Shown: positions 7,482-18,148, numbered from the stretch's first letter. The stretch is DNA of 64,000 nucleotides from an uncultured Pelagibacteraceae bacterium (GCA_902618205.1 CACMZL010000004.1:62001-126000), one strand, 5' to 3'. The notes: a model not told the origin generated them from the sequence alone. Program-made: numbers and translations.

Positions 7482-8927
7482 ATGACAATAAACTTTAAAA
7501 CACCAGATATTAAAGAACTGAAACCTAGAATTCTAGTATTAGGAGTAGGAGGAGCTGGTGGAAATGCAATCAATGGAATGATTGAGGCCGGTCTTCAGGG
7601 TGTTGAGTTTATTGCGGTCAATACAGATGCTCAAGATTTAAGATTAAGTAAAGCACAAACAAAAATACAAATGGGATTAAATTTAACTAAAGGGCTTGGA
7701 GCAGGTGCAAAACTAGATATAGGTCAAGCTGCTGCAGACGAGTCTTTAAATGAAATTGTAAATATATTGCAGGGTGCAAATATGGTTTTCATAACAGCCG
7801 GAATGGGTGGTGGGACTGGAACTGGATCTGCTCATGTAATTGCTAGAGCTGCAAAAGAACTTAATATTTTAACAGTCGGGGTTATAACTCTACCTTTCTT
7901 ATATGAGGGCCCCTCAAGAATGAGAAAAGCCCAACAAGGCTTAGAAGAACTTCGAAAACATGTTGATACTATTATAGTTGTTCCAAATCAAAATTTATTC
8001 AAGATTGCTAGTGAACAAACAACTTTTGAAGAATCATTTGCTTTATCAAATGATGTTTTGCTTCATGGAGTTCAAAGTATAACTGATTTAATGGTTAGAC
8101 CGGGGCTTATTAACTTAGATTTTGCTGATGTTGAAACCGTCATGAGTTCAATGGGCAAAGCTATGATGGGCACAGGTCAAGCTGAAGGAGAAGGCAGAGC
8201 AGTTAAAGCTGCTGAGTCAGCAATTAATAATCCATTGATTGACGATTATTCTTTAAAAGGGGCAAAAGGACTTTTGGTTAATATCACTGGAGGTAAAGAT
8301 TTAAAATTATTTGAAGTAGATGAAGCTGTGAATAAAGTGAGAGCCGAAGTCGATCCAGAAGCAGAATTAATTATAGGAGCTATAACCGATGATAGTTTGG
8401 ATGGATTAATGAGAGTTTCAATTGTTGCTACTGCATTAGATGGACAACAACCCGAGCCTAAATCAGTAATTAACATGGTACATAGAATTCAAAATAGAAA
8501 TCCAGGTTATTCTGAGTTTTCAAATTCTGCATCAACTCAATCTTTCCAATTTACAAATAACAACTCAATAATTACTAATGGAGCTAACGCTCTTAAAATA
8601 GAGGAAGAAGTGAAAAATGAAGAATTGAGTTCTAAAAGTATAGATACTAATCATGCAAATGAGTCATCAAGCACTATAAATAGTGAGGATTTAGAGCAAA
8701 CCGAAGCACCTGTAGTAAGCTCAGTAAACTCTGAATTTGAAAGCGATATAGATGAGCAAGTATCTGAAAAAAATGGTTTAGAGAATTTTGAGTTGAGTGA
8801 TGATGATACCCCCGAGCTATTTAATTCAGATGCTAACGAGGAGTTATTAACTTCACCACAAGAGATAAACTCTGAGGAAGAAGATGATTTAGAAATTCCA
8901 GCATTTTTGAGAAGACAAAAAAATTAA
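7482..8927 (+). CDS. ftsZ: Cell division tubulin homologue FtsZ
   Basis: FtsZ is the GTPase that polymerises into the division ring. The 481 residues contain the N-terminal [13 protein letters not shown], the tubulin signature GGGTGTGS at about residues 108-115, and the T7-loop region [11 protein letters not shown] near residue 210. A long acidic linker (about 330-465) precedes the C-terminal peptide EIPAFLRRQ, which binds FtsA and other partners. A strong Shine-Dalgarno (AAAGGGGAA) precedes the ATG. It is placed between mraZ and rsmH, whereas most dcw clusters have it after ftsA. Confidence 0.98.
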   Translation: MTINFKTPDIKELKPRILVLGVGGAGGNAINGMIEAGLQGVEFIAVNTDAQDLRLSKAQTKIQMGLNLTKGLGAGAKLDIGQAAADESLNEIVNILQGANMVFITAGMGGGTGTGSAHVIARAAKELNILTVGVITLPFLYEGPSRMRKAQQGLEELRKHVDTIIVVPNQNLFKIASEQTTFEESFALSNDVLLHGVQSITDLMVRPGLINLDFADVETVMSSMGKAMMGTGQAEGEGRAVKAAESAINNPLIDDYSLKGAKGLLVNITGGKDLKLFEVDEAVNKVRAEVDPEAELIIGAITDDSLDGLMRVSIVATALDGQQPEPKSVINMVHRIQNRNPGYSEFSNSASTQSFQFTNNNSIITNGANALKIEEEVKNEELSSKSIDTNHANESSSTINSEDLEQTEAPVVSSVNSEFESDIDEQVSEKNGLENFELSDDDTPELFNSDANEELLTSPQEINSEEEDDLEIPAFLRRQKN

Positions 8928-8945
8928 TGGTCTTCAAAAAAATAA

Positions 8946-9938
8946 ATGAATGCCACCATAAATCTGGAAAAACATTTTCCAGTATTACTAAACGAATTAG
9001 TTAGTATTATTTCCCCTCTTTATGGTGGCACATTTATCGATTGCACATTTGGTGCAGGCGGTTATTCAAAAAAGATATTAGAGAATAACTTAAATAATAT
9101 AGTAGCACTAGATAGAGATAATTCTGTAAATAGTATAGCTAATCAATTCCACACAAAGTATAAAAAAAGATTTAAATTTCATAACAAAAAATTTTCAGAT
9201 ATTGATCAAATAAAGGAAGATAATATTAAAGCAATTATTTTTGATCTGGGATATTCGTTAAATCAGATTTCTGATCTGAATAGAGGTATATCTTTTAATA
9301 GCAAAGGCAAACTTGATATGAGAATGGGATTAAATGATTTTTCTTGTGATGATGTAATTTTAAAAATGAGCCAACAAAGTCTTTTTAAAATTTTCAAGTA
9401 TTTTGGCGATGAAAAATATGCAAAACCAATATCAAAAAAAATAGTACAATTAAGAAAAAATAAAAAAATTAAAACTGAAAATTTAGTAGAAATCATTGAA
9501 GGTATAAAAAAAAAGAAAAGTGGAAAAAATAAATCTACTAAAGTTTTTCAAGCTCTCAGAATTTTTGTAAATAAAGAAATAACCGAGCTGATGTATGGTT
9601 TAATAAAAGCCTATAATATTTTGCCAGTTGGTGGTTTAATAGCAGTTGTTACTTTTCATTCTATTGAGGATAAAATAGTTAAGTTTTTTTTTAAAGAATA
9701 CTCAGAAGTAAAAAATTCTTCTAGGTATTTACCAAAAAGTATTTCAACTAAAAAGTATTTTAATTTAACCAAAAAAAAACCAATAATTCCATCATCTAGT
9801 GAGATTAATATTAATCCTCCTTCAAGATCAGCAAAACTTAGATTTGCATACAAATTAGAGAATGGATGTAACTTCAAAAAATTTGTTAGTAATTTTAATT
9901 ACTTACAAGATATAGAAAATTTGAATTTCGATGCATAA
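8946..9938 (+). CDS. rsmH: 16S rRNA m4C1402 methyltransferase RsmH (MraW)
   Basis: It methylates C1402 of 16S rRNA at N4 using SAM. The 330 residues show an N-terminal HFPVLLNELVSII, the SAM-binding GGTFIDCTFGAGGYSKKIL, FDLGYSLNQI, the LDMRMG motif, KVFQALRIFVNKE and the late TFHSIEDKIVK. In most genomes it directly follows mraZ; here ftsZ is between. Its last 8 bases overlap the ftsL start. Confidence 0.96.
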   Translation: MNATINLEKHFPVLLNELVSIISPLYGGTFIDCTFGAGGYSKKILENNLNNIVALDRDNSVNSIANQFHTKYKKRFKFHNKKFSDIDQIKEDNIKAIIFDLGYSLNQISDLNRGISFNSKGKLDMRMGLNDFSCDDVILKMSQQSLFKIFKYFGDEKYAKPISKKIVQLRKNKKIKTENLVEIIEGIKKKKSGKNKSTKVFQALRIFVNKEITELMYGLIKAYNILPVGGLIAVVTFHSIEDKIVKFFFKEYSEVKNSSRYLPKSISTKKYFNLTKKKPIIPSSSEININPPSRSAKLRFAYKLENGCNFKKFVSNFNYLQDIENLNFDA

Positions 9939-10203
9939 AAAAATTCTTATGTTTATTCCAATTATTATTCTTATAATTTCAACTGCTCTTACAAAAAATT
10001 CGACAAAAAAACTAGATAAACAAATTTTTGAAATTCAAGAAGATATCAGAGCTCTCGATGATATTTATGAGTTAGTTTTATTTGATTACAACTATCTTAC
10101 ATCACCAAATAAGTTAATGGAATATTCCAAAATATATTTTGATAAAGAATTAAAAAAAAAAGAAATTATAGATTTAAAAATTTTTAAATTTAATAATGAA
10201 TAA
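9931..10203 (+). CDS. ftsL: FtsL-like divisome protein
   Basis: A 90-residue bitopic protein: a short basic N terminus, one membrane segment (about residues 4-21), then a helical periplasmic part with coiled-coil-like spacing (KLDKQIFEIQEDIRALDD) and a LTSPNKLMEYSKIYF stretch typical of FtsL. FtsL pairs with FtsB and activates the FtsQLBWI complex. Sequence conservation in this family is low; the call rests on topology, size and place between rsmH and ftsI, overlapping both by 8 bases. Confidence 0.85.
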   Translation: MHKKILMFIPIIILIISTALTKNSTKKLDKQIFEIQEDIRALDDIYELVLFDYNYLTSPNKLMEYSKIYFDKELKKKEIIDLKIFKFNNE

Positions 10204-11827
10204 TATTAACGAAAATTTTAAATTTGAAGCAAATAAATCAAATCTAAAAATATCTTTTGAACGTATATCATTTATTTTCTTCATATTTTTTATAATTACA
10301 ATAATTTTTACGTCTAAAACTATCTATTTAGGATTTAAGAAAACAAACCAAACTGAAACTGTGAAAGAAAAAGAGAAATATAGAGCTTCTATCATGGATA
10401 GAAATGGAAATATTATTGCTAAAACTGTACGTGTGACTAATTTGGGCATAAATCCAAACCAACTAATTAACAAAGAAAAATTAAAAATTTCTTTAAAATT
10501 AATATTTCCTGACAAAAATTTTGAAAAGGAAATCAATGGAAAAAAGTTTTTTTATGTCAAAAAGAAGATATCCCCAGCAAAGCTTGAAAAAATAAAATTA
10601 CTGGGAGAAAAATCGTTCAAAGAAGAAGAAAACATTGCTCGTGTTTATCCTAACGGTAATCTTTTCAGTCATATATTGGGACAGATTGATACAGATAATA
10701 ATGGTGTTTCCGGTATAGAAAAATCTTTTGATTATGAGTTAACGACTTCAAACAAGCCATTAAAGCTTTCTTTAGATACTGAAATACAATATTTGATAAG
10801 AGAGGAATTGATAAAATTTCAAGAAATCTTCAATAGTTATGGAAGTACAGCTATTTTAATGAATGTTAACAGTGGCGAGATTTTTTCAATGGTTTCTTTA
10901 CCAGATTTTGATTTAAATGAAAGAGAAGATATTTCTGATAAAAAATTCATCAACAGATCCACAAAAGGTGTATATGAACTTGGATCAGTTTTTAAAACAT
11001 TTACATTGGCTGCTGGTCTTCAACAAAATGTTATCCAAGAAGATACCCTTTTTAAAAATTTACCAAAAAAAATAAAATGTGCGGGAAGGTCAATCTCTGA
11101 ATATGATATGGATATTCCATCTAGTCTTACCGCTGAAGAAATATTAATTAGATCTGGAAATATTGGTTCAATCAAAATTGCTCAGAAAGTCGGGTTAGAA
11201 AATTTTAAAGAGTTTCTAGAAAATTTAGATTTATTAAATAAAATACAATTTGATATAGAGGAAGTTGGAAATCCAATCCCGTTTAAATGGGGAAAATGTA
11301 AATTAGCTACATCGGCGTATGGTCATGGTATAACAACCACACCACTTCAACTTGCAAAAGCCTATGCAATAATTGCAAATGGTGGATATAAAATAAAACC
11401 AACTTTAATTAAAAAAGAGAAAAATTTAAAAAAAGGTGAACAAATAATAACACAAGAAAATTCCAATAAAATTAACGATATATTGAGAAAAATTGTAACA
11501 TCAGAACAAGGCACTGCTAATTTAGCAAATATTGCTGGTTATGAAATTGCTGGAAAAACAGGAACAGCTCAAAAATCTATAAAGGGTAAATATTCTAAAA
11601 AAAAAATAAATACTTTTGCTTCAATTTTTCCAATATCTTCTCCAAAATATGTTCTAATTGTTCTGTTAGATGAACCAAAATTGAGTGAAACTTATATTTA
11701 TGAATATAATGATGGTAAAAAAAGGAAGATAGTAGGCACACCTTTTAATACTGCTGGCTGGACCTCAGTTGAGGTTGCCAAAAATATAATTGAAAAAATC
11801 GGGCCTATTTTAGCCATAAAATATTAA
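10196..11827 (+). CDS. ftsI: Peptidoglycan transpeptidase FtsI (PBP3)
   Basis: It cross-links septal peptidoglycan. The 543 residues contain one N-terminal membrane anchor (about 26-46), a pedestal domain beginning YRASIMDRNGNIIA, and the transpeptidase domain with all three active-site motifs: S264-V-F-K267, S320-G-N322 and K454-T-G-T457. It overlaps ftsL by 8 bases and is followed 11 bases later by the murE/F gene. Confidence 0.97.
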   Translation: MNNINENFKFEANKSNLKISFERISFIFFIFFIITIIFTSKTIYLGFKKTNQTETVKEKEKYRASIMDRNGNIIAKTVRVTNLGINPNQLINKEKLKISLKLIFPDKNFEKEINGKKFFYVKKKISPAKLEKIKLLGEKSFKEEENIARVYPNGNLFSHILGQIDTDNNGVSGIEKSFDYELTTSNKPLKLSLDTEIQYLIREELIKFQEIFNSYGSTAILMNVNSGEIFSMVSLPDFDLNEREDISDKKFINRSTKGVYELGSVFKTFTLAAGLQQNVIQEDTLFKNLPKKIKCAGRSISEYDMDIPSSLTAEEILIRSGNIGSIKIAQKVGLENFKEFLENLDLLNKIQFDIEEVGNPIPFKWGKCKLATSAYGHGITTTPLQLAKAYAIIANGGYKIKPTLIKKEKNLKKGEQIITQENSNKINDILRKIVTSEQGTANLANIAGYEIAGKTGTAQKSIKGKYSKKKINTFASIFPISSPKYVLIVLLDEPKLSETYIYEYNDGKKRKIVGTPFNTAGWTSVEVAKNIIEKIGPILAIKY

Positions 11828-11838
11828 GAAATTTCATA

Positions 11839-14667
11839 ATGATATTAAAAAACTTTTTTAAAAATCTTAAAAAAGATTTTAACAATAAAAGTTTTAGTGG
11901 ATTTGAATTTAATTCGAAAAAAATAAAAAAAAATTATATATTTTTTGCAATACAGGGCAGTAAATTTAATGGAAATAATTTCATAAATGATGCCATAATA
12001 AGAGGAGCTCGAATAATAGTATCAAATAAGTTTAAAACTGGAATCAATAAAGATGTATTATATATAAAAGTAAGAGATCCTAGATTAGCCTTATCAAATT
12101 TTGCTAATAAATTTTATAATAAAAAACCAAATAATATAATTGCCGTAACTGGAACAAACGGAAAATCGTCTATAGTCAATTTTTATCACCAGATATTAAA
12201 ACTTAATAAAAAAAGAGTAGCCTCAATTGGAACTTTAGGTATCAAATCGAATGGTCTTAGTTTAAAACTTAATAATACAACTGCTGATGCTATTACAATA
12301 AATAAAATACTTACAAATTTAAAAAATAAAAAAATTGAAAATGTAATTTTAGAAGCTTCAAGTCATGGACTGCATCAAAAAAGATTACATGGTATTAAAT
12401 TTAACACATCTATATTCACTAATTTAAGCAGAGATCATTTAGATTATCACAAAAATTATAAAAATTATTTTAATTCAAAATTAATTTTATTTAATGAGTT
12501 GACAAAGAAAAAAGGAAATTTGATATTTGATAATGATTTAAAATATTCACAAATCTTTAAAAAAATAGCCAAAAGAAAAAAATTAAATTTACTAAACATT
12601 GGTACATCAGATAGTCATTTAAAAATTAATTCAATTAAAATTTTAAATAACTGCCAACATATAAAGTTTACTTTTCAAAATAAGGAATACCAATTTAAAA
12701 CAAGCCTAATTGGAAAAATACAAATTAAGAATTTGATGATGGCTGTTGCAGCAGCTATTAAAAGTGATCTAAAAATAGATGATATTGTTAAAAAACTTAA
12801 GTATATTAAACCTACAAAAGGCAGACTCGAGATAATCGGAACAACCAAAGATAATTCAATTTTTATTTTAGACTATGCTCATACTCCAGAGGCTCTTAAA
12901 ACTAGTATAGAAAATATCAAGGAACAATTTGGTTTAAGAAAAATTAATATTGTATTTGGATGTGGCGGTGAAAGAGATAAAGAAAAAAGACCAATAATGG
13001 GTAAAATTGCTAACAAACTATGTAATTATATTTATCTTACAGACGATAATCCTAGAAACGAAAATCCAGAAAATATCAGAGCAAGTATCAAGAAATCAAT
13101 TTTACCATCTAAAATGATTGAAATACCATCAAGAAAATTAGCTATAAAAAAAGCAATTTTAAATAGTAAGTCTGATGAGGTTTTAATTATTGCAGGAAAA
13201 GGACATGAAAACACTCAAGAATATATTAAGAAAAATAAATTTTCTGACAAAGACAATATAATAAAATCAATAATTTTAAAAAATAGATTTTTGTCGAATG
13301 ATTGGAAATTAAATATACTTAAAGAAATTTTAAATAACAAAAAATTAGAAAGAATAAAAAATTTAAAAATTAGCACTAATTCGAAAGAACAGAATAATGG
13401 TAAAATTTTCATTGGAATTAAGGGGAAATCTCTTAATGGAAATGATTTTGCAGATGAAGCTCTAAAAAATGGAGCAATATTAGCAATACTTCAAAATAAC
13501 AAAAATGATAATAAAAAAAAGGTAAATGTTAAAAGTACTATAGATTTATTAATTAAATTTTCACAAAAGATAAGAATTTCTTCTAAAGCATCTCAAGTTG
13601 TAATTACAGGATCTTCAGGCAAAACCTCGCTGAAAGAATTGTTAGGACAATGTCTTCAAAAAAATTATTCCACAATATTTTCAAAAAATTCATTCAATAA
13701 TAAATTTGGTTTACCAATTTCTCTAATAAATTTAAATAAGGATACGACTTACGGAATATTTGAAATCGGAATGGATAAAAAAGGAGAAATAGACTATTTA
13801 TCAAAAATAATTAGACCAGATGTAGGAGTCATTACAAACATTAGTTACGCGCATGTCAAAAATTTTAAATCTTTATTGGATATAGCTAAAGCCAAATCAG
13901 AGATTATTTTCAACGTAAGAAAAAATGGCACAATTGTATTGAATAAAGATGATAAATTTTTTGATTTTTTTTCAAATTTAGCAAATAAAAATAATTTAAA
14001 TGTTACTTCGTTCAGTAAACATAAAAATTCTAATGTTAGATTATCTAAATTAAAAAAATCCGCTAAATCTTATATCATTTATATTGATGTAGATTCTAAA
14101 ATTTTTAAATTTAAAATTAATAATAACTTATTACCTTATTTAGATAATATTTTGGCTTCCATAGCAGTTTGTAAAAGTTTAGATATTATTGATGAAATAA
14201 ACAGTAACTTTTTTTCTAATTATAAAATACCAAGTGGTAGAGGAAATATAAAAAAATTCATTTTTGGTTCTAAAAAAGTTAACATAATTGATGAAAGTTA
14301 TAACTCAAATCCATTATCTCTGAATTTCTCAATTAAGAAATTTAATAATTTAAAAGTAAATCCAAATAAAAAATTTATACTACTAGGCGACATGTTAGAA
14401 TTAGGAAAATTTTCAAAAAAACTCCATATTGAAGCTGCAAAAGATATCAATAAGGCAAAGTTCAAAAAGTTGTTTGTTTATGGGAATTATATCAAAGAAA
14501 CATTTAACAAAATTAGAACACAAAAAAGAGGAAAAATACTTAAATCAACTAGTGAAATTCTTAATATGATAAAAAATGATTTAAATAATGGTGATTTTTT
14601 AATGATAAAGGGCTCAAATTCAACAGGACTAAATCAAATAACCAAACAAATTGGATCAAAATCTTAA
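11839..14667 (+). CDS. murE-murF: MurE-MurF fusion: two successive UDP-MurNAc-peptide ligases in one protein
   Basis: The 942-residue frame holds two complete Mur ligases. Residues 1-486 are MurE: GTNGKSS ATP loop, TTADA, ASSHGLHQKRLHG, FTNLSRDHLDYH and DNPRNE, the motif of meso-diaminopimelate-adding enzymes. Residues about 487-942 are MurF: N-terminal NGKIFIGIKGKSLNGNDF, ATP loop GSSGKTSLKELL, FEIGMDKKGEID and DESYNSNP. MurF adds D-Ala-D-Ala to the tripeptide MurE makes. Each half has normal length with no obvious linker. The stop overlaps the mraY start by one base. Confidence 0.95.
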   Translation: MILKNFFKNLKKDFNNKSFSGFEFNSKKIKKNYIFFAIQGSKFNGNNFINDAIIRGARIIVSNKFKTGINKDVLYIKVRDPRLALSNFANKFYNKKPNNIIAVTGTNGKSSIVNFYHQILKLNKKRVASIGTLGIKSNGLSLKLNNTTADAITINKILTNLKNKKIENVILEASSHGLHQKRLHGIKFNTSIFTNLSRDHLDYHKNYKNYFNSKLILFNELTKKKGNLIFDNDLKYSQIFKKIAKRKKLNLLNIGTSDSHLKINSIKILNNCQHIKFTFQNKEYQFKTSLIGKIQIKNLMMAVAAAIKSDLKIDDIVKKLKYIKPTKGRLEIIGTTKDNSIFILDYAHTPEALKTSIENIKEQFGLRKINIVFGCGGERDKEKRPIMGKIANKLCNYIYLTDDNPRNENPENIRASIKKSILPSKMIEIPSRKLAIKKAILNSKSDEVLIIAGKGHENTQEYIKKNKFSDKDNIIKSIILKNRFLSNDWKLNILKEILNNKKLERIKNLKISTNSKEQNNGKIFIGIKGKSLNGNDFADEALKNGAILAILQNNKNDNKKKVNVKSTIDLLIKFSQKIRISSKASQVVITGSSGKTSLKELLGQCLQKNYSTIFSKNSFNNKFGLPISLINLNKDTTYGIFEIGMDKKGEIDYLSKIIRPDVGVITNISYAHVKNFKSLLDIAKAKSEIIFNVRKNGTIVLNKDDKFFDFFSNLANKNNLNVTSFSKHKNSNVRLSKLKKSAKSYIIYIDVDSKIFKFKINNNLLPYLDNILASIAVCKSLDIIDEINSNFFSNYKIPSGRGNIKKFIFGSKKVNIIDESYNSNPLSLNFSIKKFNNLKVNPNKKFILLGDMLELGKFSKKLHIEAAKDINKAKFKKLFVYGNYIKETFNKIRTQKRGKILKSTSEILNMIKNDLNNGDFLMIKGSNSTGLNQITKQIGSKS

Positions 14668-15752
14668 TGTTGTTTGAACTTTTTTCAATTCTAGTAGATC
14701 AATTTAGTTTTTTGAATGTTTTTAAATATTTAACAGTAAGAACTGGTCTTTCTATGTTTACAGCTATGGTTGTTGTTTTTTTAGTTGGAAACCCATTAAT
14801 TAATTTTTTTTCTTCAAAACAGATTCATAATCCAATCAGAGAAGATGGACCTAGCGATCATATAATTAGAAAAATTGGAACACCTACAATGGGAGGACTA
14901 ATAATATTACTAGGTGTTTTTTCAGGAGTATTGCTATGGGGTGACTTATCAAATCCTTACAATTGGTTTTTAATATTTATTGCAGCTTCTTTTGGATTAT
15001 TGGGAGCTTATGATGATTATAAAAAAATAAAGTTAAAAAGTTCGAATGGAATTTCCTCTAAACTAAAGTTCTCTCTACAAATTATTTTAGCTTTGATTGG
15101 TATATTTATACTTTATATCACAAGTAATTCTGATCAAATAAACAATCTATATTTTCCTTTTTTCAAAAACTTAGTAATCAATCTTGGCTGGTTTTTTATA
15201 CCTTTTTATATGTTCATATTAGTTGGAGCTTCAAATGCAGTTAATTTAACAGATGGTTTAGACGGATTAGCAACAGTTCCTGTTATGTTAGTTGCCGCTT
15301 GTTTTGCATTTATTAGTTACGTATCTGGTAACATAATTTTTTCTGATTATCTTCAGATCGCATATATAGAGGGTGTAGGAGAAGCTTCGATTTTTTGTGG
15401 ATCAATAATCGGGGCTTGTTTAGGTTTTTTATGGTTTAATGCACCACCGGCAAAAATTTTTATGGGAGACACTGGATCTTTATCATTAGGTGGTTCACTG
15501 GGAGCGGTTGGTATAATAACTAAGCACGAAATTGTATTAGCAATAACAGGTGGATTGTTTGTTTTAGAAGCTGTTTCTGTAATAGTTCAAGTTATTTCTT
15601 ATAAATTAACAGGTAAAAGAATATTTAAAATGGCTCCAATACACCATCATTTTGAAAAAAAAGGATGGCCAGAGTCAACGGTTGTAATTAGATTTTGGAT
15701 AATTTCTATTATTCTAGCGATGATTGGATTAGCAACTTTGAAACTTAGATAA
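14667..15752 (+). CDS. mraY: Phospho-MurNAc-pentapeptide translocase MraY
   Basis: It transfers phospho-MurNAc-pentapeptide to undecaprenyl phosphate, making lipid I at the inner membrane. The 361 residues form about ten membrane segments. Signature motifs are TPTMGGLIIL, the aspartates in LGAYDDYKK, NAVNLTDGLDGLAT, FMGDTGSLSLGG and the C-terminal APIHHHFEKKGWPE. One-base overlaps (TAATG) join it to murE/F upstream and murD downstream. Confidence 0.98.
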   Translation: MLFELFSILVDQFSFLNVFKYLTVRTGLSMFTAMVVVFLVGNPLINFFSSKQIHNPIREDGPSDHIIRKIGTPTMGGLIILLGVFSGVLLWGDLSNPYNWFLIFIAASFGLLGAYDDYKKIKLKSSNGISSKLKFSLQIILALIGIFILYITSNSDQINNLYFPFFKNLVINLGWFFIPFYMFILVGASNAVNLTDGLDGLATVPVMLVAACFAFISYVSGNIIFSDYLQIAYIEGVGEASIFCGSIIGACLGFLWFNAPPAKIFMGDTGSLSLGGSLGAVGIITKHEIVLAITGGLFVLEAVSVIVQVISYKLTGKRIFKMAPIHHHFEKKGWPESTVVIRFWIISIILAMIGLATLKLR

Positions 15753-17041
15753 TGAAATTAAAAAATGAAACGTTAAGTAAAAATTTTTTAATTTATGGTT
15801 TTGGAAAATCTGGAATTTCATCATTAAAATATTTAAAAAAGAAAAATAGGTGTTTTATCTTCGATGATGATAAAAAAAAAATTAAAAATAAATATAAAAA
15901 ATTTTTTATTTCTAAATCAAAATTATTAAAAAATAATTTTGATTATATAGTTATAAGTCCCGGTATTAATATAAATAGATGCCAGTTATCAAATTATTTA
16001 AAAAAGAACCAAAAAAAAGTTATTACTGATTTTGATATTTTTTATAAATTTAACCCTGAAGTTTTAACAATTACGATTACTGGCACAAACGGAAAGTCAA
16101 CTACAAGTAAGTTACTTTATGATATTTTGAGGAAACACCATTATGATACTAGGCTAACTGGAAATATTGGAAATCCTATTTTAGAGGAAAAAAGAGTTAC
16201 AAAAAATACTATCTTTGTTATTGAGGCTTCTTCTTATCAGCTGGCTTATAGTAAATATTTCAAATCAAAGTTTTCTATAATCATTAATATTTCCCCAGAT
16301 CATTTAGAAAGGCATAATACAATGAAAAATTATGTGTTATCAAAATTAAAATGTGTAATAAGACAAAACGAAAATGATGTAGCAATAATAACAAACACCA
16401 ATTTATTGAAAGACATATTAAGAACTAAAAATATAAAATCCAAAATAATATATGTAAGTAAAAATAAGTATGCATATTTAAAAAATAAATTAAGTAATGA
16501 TAATTTTAAAAATTCAACAAATTTTCAAAATTTAAATTTTTTATTTGAGCTATCGAAACATATGAAACTTAATTTAAAAACTGTAATAAAAACTATTAAT
16601 AAATTTAAACCCTTGAAATTTAGACAGGAAGTGATCCATCAATCAAAATATTTAAAAATAATAAACGACTCTAAGTCAACAACATTATCTTCTACTGTTC
16701 CATTTTTAGAGTCTAATGAAAAAATCTTATGGATCTTGGGAGGATTATTTAAAAAGGGCGACAAATTTAATTTAAATAAAAAGTATTTTAAAAATTTAGA
16801 AGCATATATTTACGGGAAAGATAGACAAGTTTTCCTCAAACTATTTAAAAATAAAATTAAAGTTAATCTATCAAAAGATCTGAGAAATACTCTTAAATTA
16901 ATTCCAAACCTTAAGAATATAAGAACAAAGGTTACAGTTTTATTTAGCCCATCGGCCGCATCATTTGATCAATACACAAATTTTGAAGAAAGAGGTAGAC
17001 AATTCAATATGTTAATTAAAAGATATTTACCAATTGAATGA
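15752..17041 (+). CDS. murD: UDP-MurNAc-L-Ala:D-glutamate ligase MurD
   Basis: It adds D-Glu to UDP-MurNAc-L-Ala. The 429 residues include an N-terminal Rossmann-like region (YGFGKSGISSLKYL), the ATP loop TITGTNGKSTTSKLL near residue 110, EASSYQL, ISPDHLERH, INDSKSTT, and a C-terminal LFSPSAASFDQY motif. It is somewhat shorter than E. coli MurD and very lysine- and asparagine-rich, like its neighbours. It overlaps ftsW by 4 bases. Confidence 0.96.
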   Translation: MKLKNETLSKNFLIYGFGKSGISSLKYLKKKNRCFIFDDDKKKIKNKYKKFFISKSKLLKNNFDYIVISPGININRCQLSNYLKKNQKKVITDFDIFYKFNPEVLTITITGTNGKSTTSKLLYDILRKHHYDTRLTGNIGNPILEEKRVTKNTIFVIEASSYQLAYSKYFKSKFSIIINISPDHLERHNTMKNYVLSKLKCVIRQNENDVAIITNTNLLKDILRTKNIKSKIIYVSKNKYAYLKNKLSNDNFKNSTNFQNLNFLFELSKHMKLNLKTVIKTINKFKPLKFRQEVIHQSKYLKIINDSKSTTLSSTVPFLESNEKILWILGGLFKKGDKFNLNKKYFKNLEAYIYGKDRQVFLKLFKNKIKVNLSKDLRNTLKLIPNLKNIRTKVTVLFSPSAASFDQYTNFEERGRQFNMLIKRYLPIE

Positions 17042-18147
17042 ATAAATATTTTGATACATTTTATGATTGGTGGAAAAACATCGATAAAACAATTTTTTTG
17101 ATAATAAGCTTATTATTTTCACTAGGATTGTTCTTTTCTTTAGTTTCAACTTCAATAATCGCATCAGATAAATTAAACACAAATTCTTACTATTTTTTTT
17201 TAAAACATTTAATTTTTGTTTTAATAGGAATATTTTTAATTTTATTTTTATCTCTACTAGATCAAAAAATTTTAATTAGGTTGTCAGTAGTATTATTTGT
17301 TATCACATTTATAAGTTTATTCTTAGTTCCCTTAATAGGAGTGGAGGTCAAAGGTTCAAAGAGATGGTTAGATATTGGCTCATTGCCTAGGTTTCAACCT
17401 ATTGAAACTTTAAAACCTTTTTTTGTTATTGTTATTTCACTAATAATTTCATTAGAAAAAAAAAACCTTTACATAAAATATCTCTTGAGTTCAGTCATTT
17501 TAGTTCCAATTATAATTTTACTCTTATCTCAACCAGACTTAGGACAAACATTATTAATAATATCTGTTTGGCTTGCCATTATTTTTGTTTCAGGAATAAA
17601 TTTATTACTTTTCGCAATTTCATTATTAGCTGTGGGTTCATTAACTCTATTTTTAGTCTTTTTGGTGCCAAAGTTTGAATACATAAGAATAAGATTAATG
17701 TCATTTTTAGATAATTCTAGCGGTAATAATTACCAGGCTGACAAAGCAAGCGATGCAATATCCAGCGGAAGTTTTTTTGGAAAAGGAATAGGTGAAGGAA
17801 CTTTAAATTCAAGAATACCAGAAGCACATACAGATTATATAATTTCTGTAATTGCAGAAGAATTTGGAGTAATTATCTTAATAGGTATAATATTACTTTA
17901 TTTAATATTATCTTATAGAGTTTTAAAAAAAATAAATTTTACAAAAAATAATAATTTTAAACTTATATTAGTTGGAAGTATTTCAATAATCCTATTGCAA
18001 ACTTTTATTCATATTGGTGTAAATATAAGAATGCTTCCTACTACAGGCATGACTATGCCATTTATTAGTTATGGTGGTTCTTCAATAGTTGGAACATCAA
18101 TTTTAACTGGAATAATATTAAATTTGACGAAAAGAAAATTAAATTAG
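17038..18147 (+). CDS. ftsW: Septal peptidoglycan glycosyltransferase FtsW (SEDS family)
   Basis: A SEDS-family polytopic membrane protein of 369 residues with about ten membrane segments. It polymerises lipid II together with FtsI. Characteristic stretches are GSKRWLDIGSLPRFQPIE, QPDLGQTLLI, the long periplasmic loop with EAHTDYIISVIAEEFG, and MLPTTGMTMPFISYGGSS. Its position between murD and murG is the classical one. Confidence 0.96.
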   Translation: MNKYFDTFYDWWKNIDKTIFLIISLLFSLGLFFSLVSTSIIASDKLNTNSYYFFLKHLIFVLIGIFLILFLSLLDQKILIRLSVVLFVITFISLFLVPLIGVEVKGSKRWLDIGSLPRFQPIETLKPFFVIVISLIISLEKKNLYIKYLLSSVILVPIIILLLSQPDLGQTLLIISVWLAIIFVSGINLLLFAISLLAVGSLTLFLVFLVPKFEYIRIRLMSFLDNSSGNNYQADKASDAISSGSFFGKGIGEGTLNSRIPEAHTDYIISVIAEEFGVIILIGIILLYLILSYRVLKKINFTKNNNFKLILVGSISIILLQTFIHIGVNIRMLPTTGMTMPFISYGGSSIVGTSILTGIILNLTKRKLN

Positions 18148-18148
18148 T

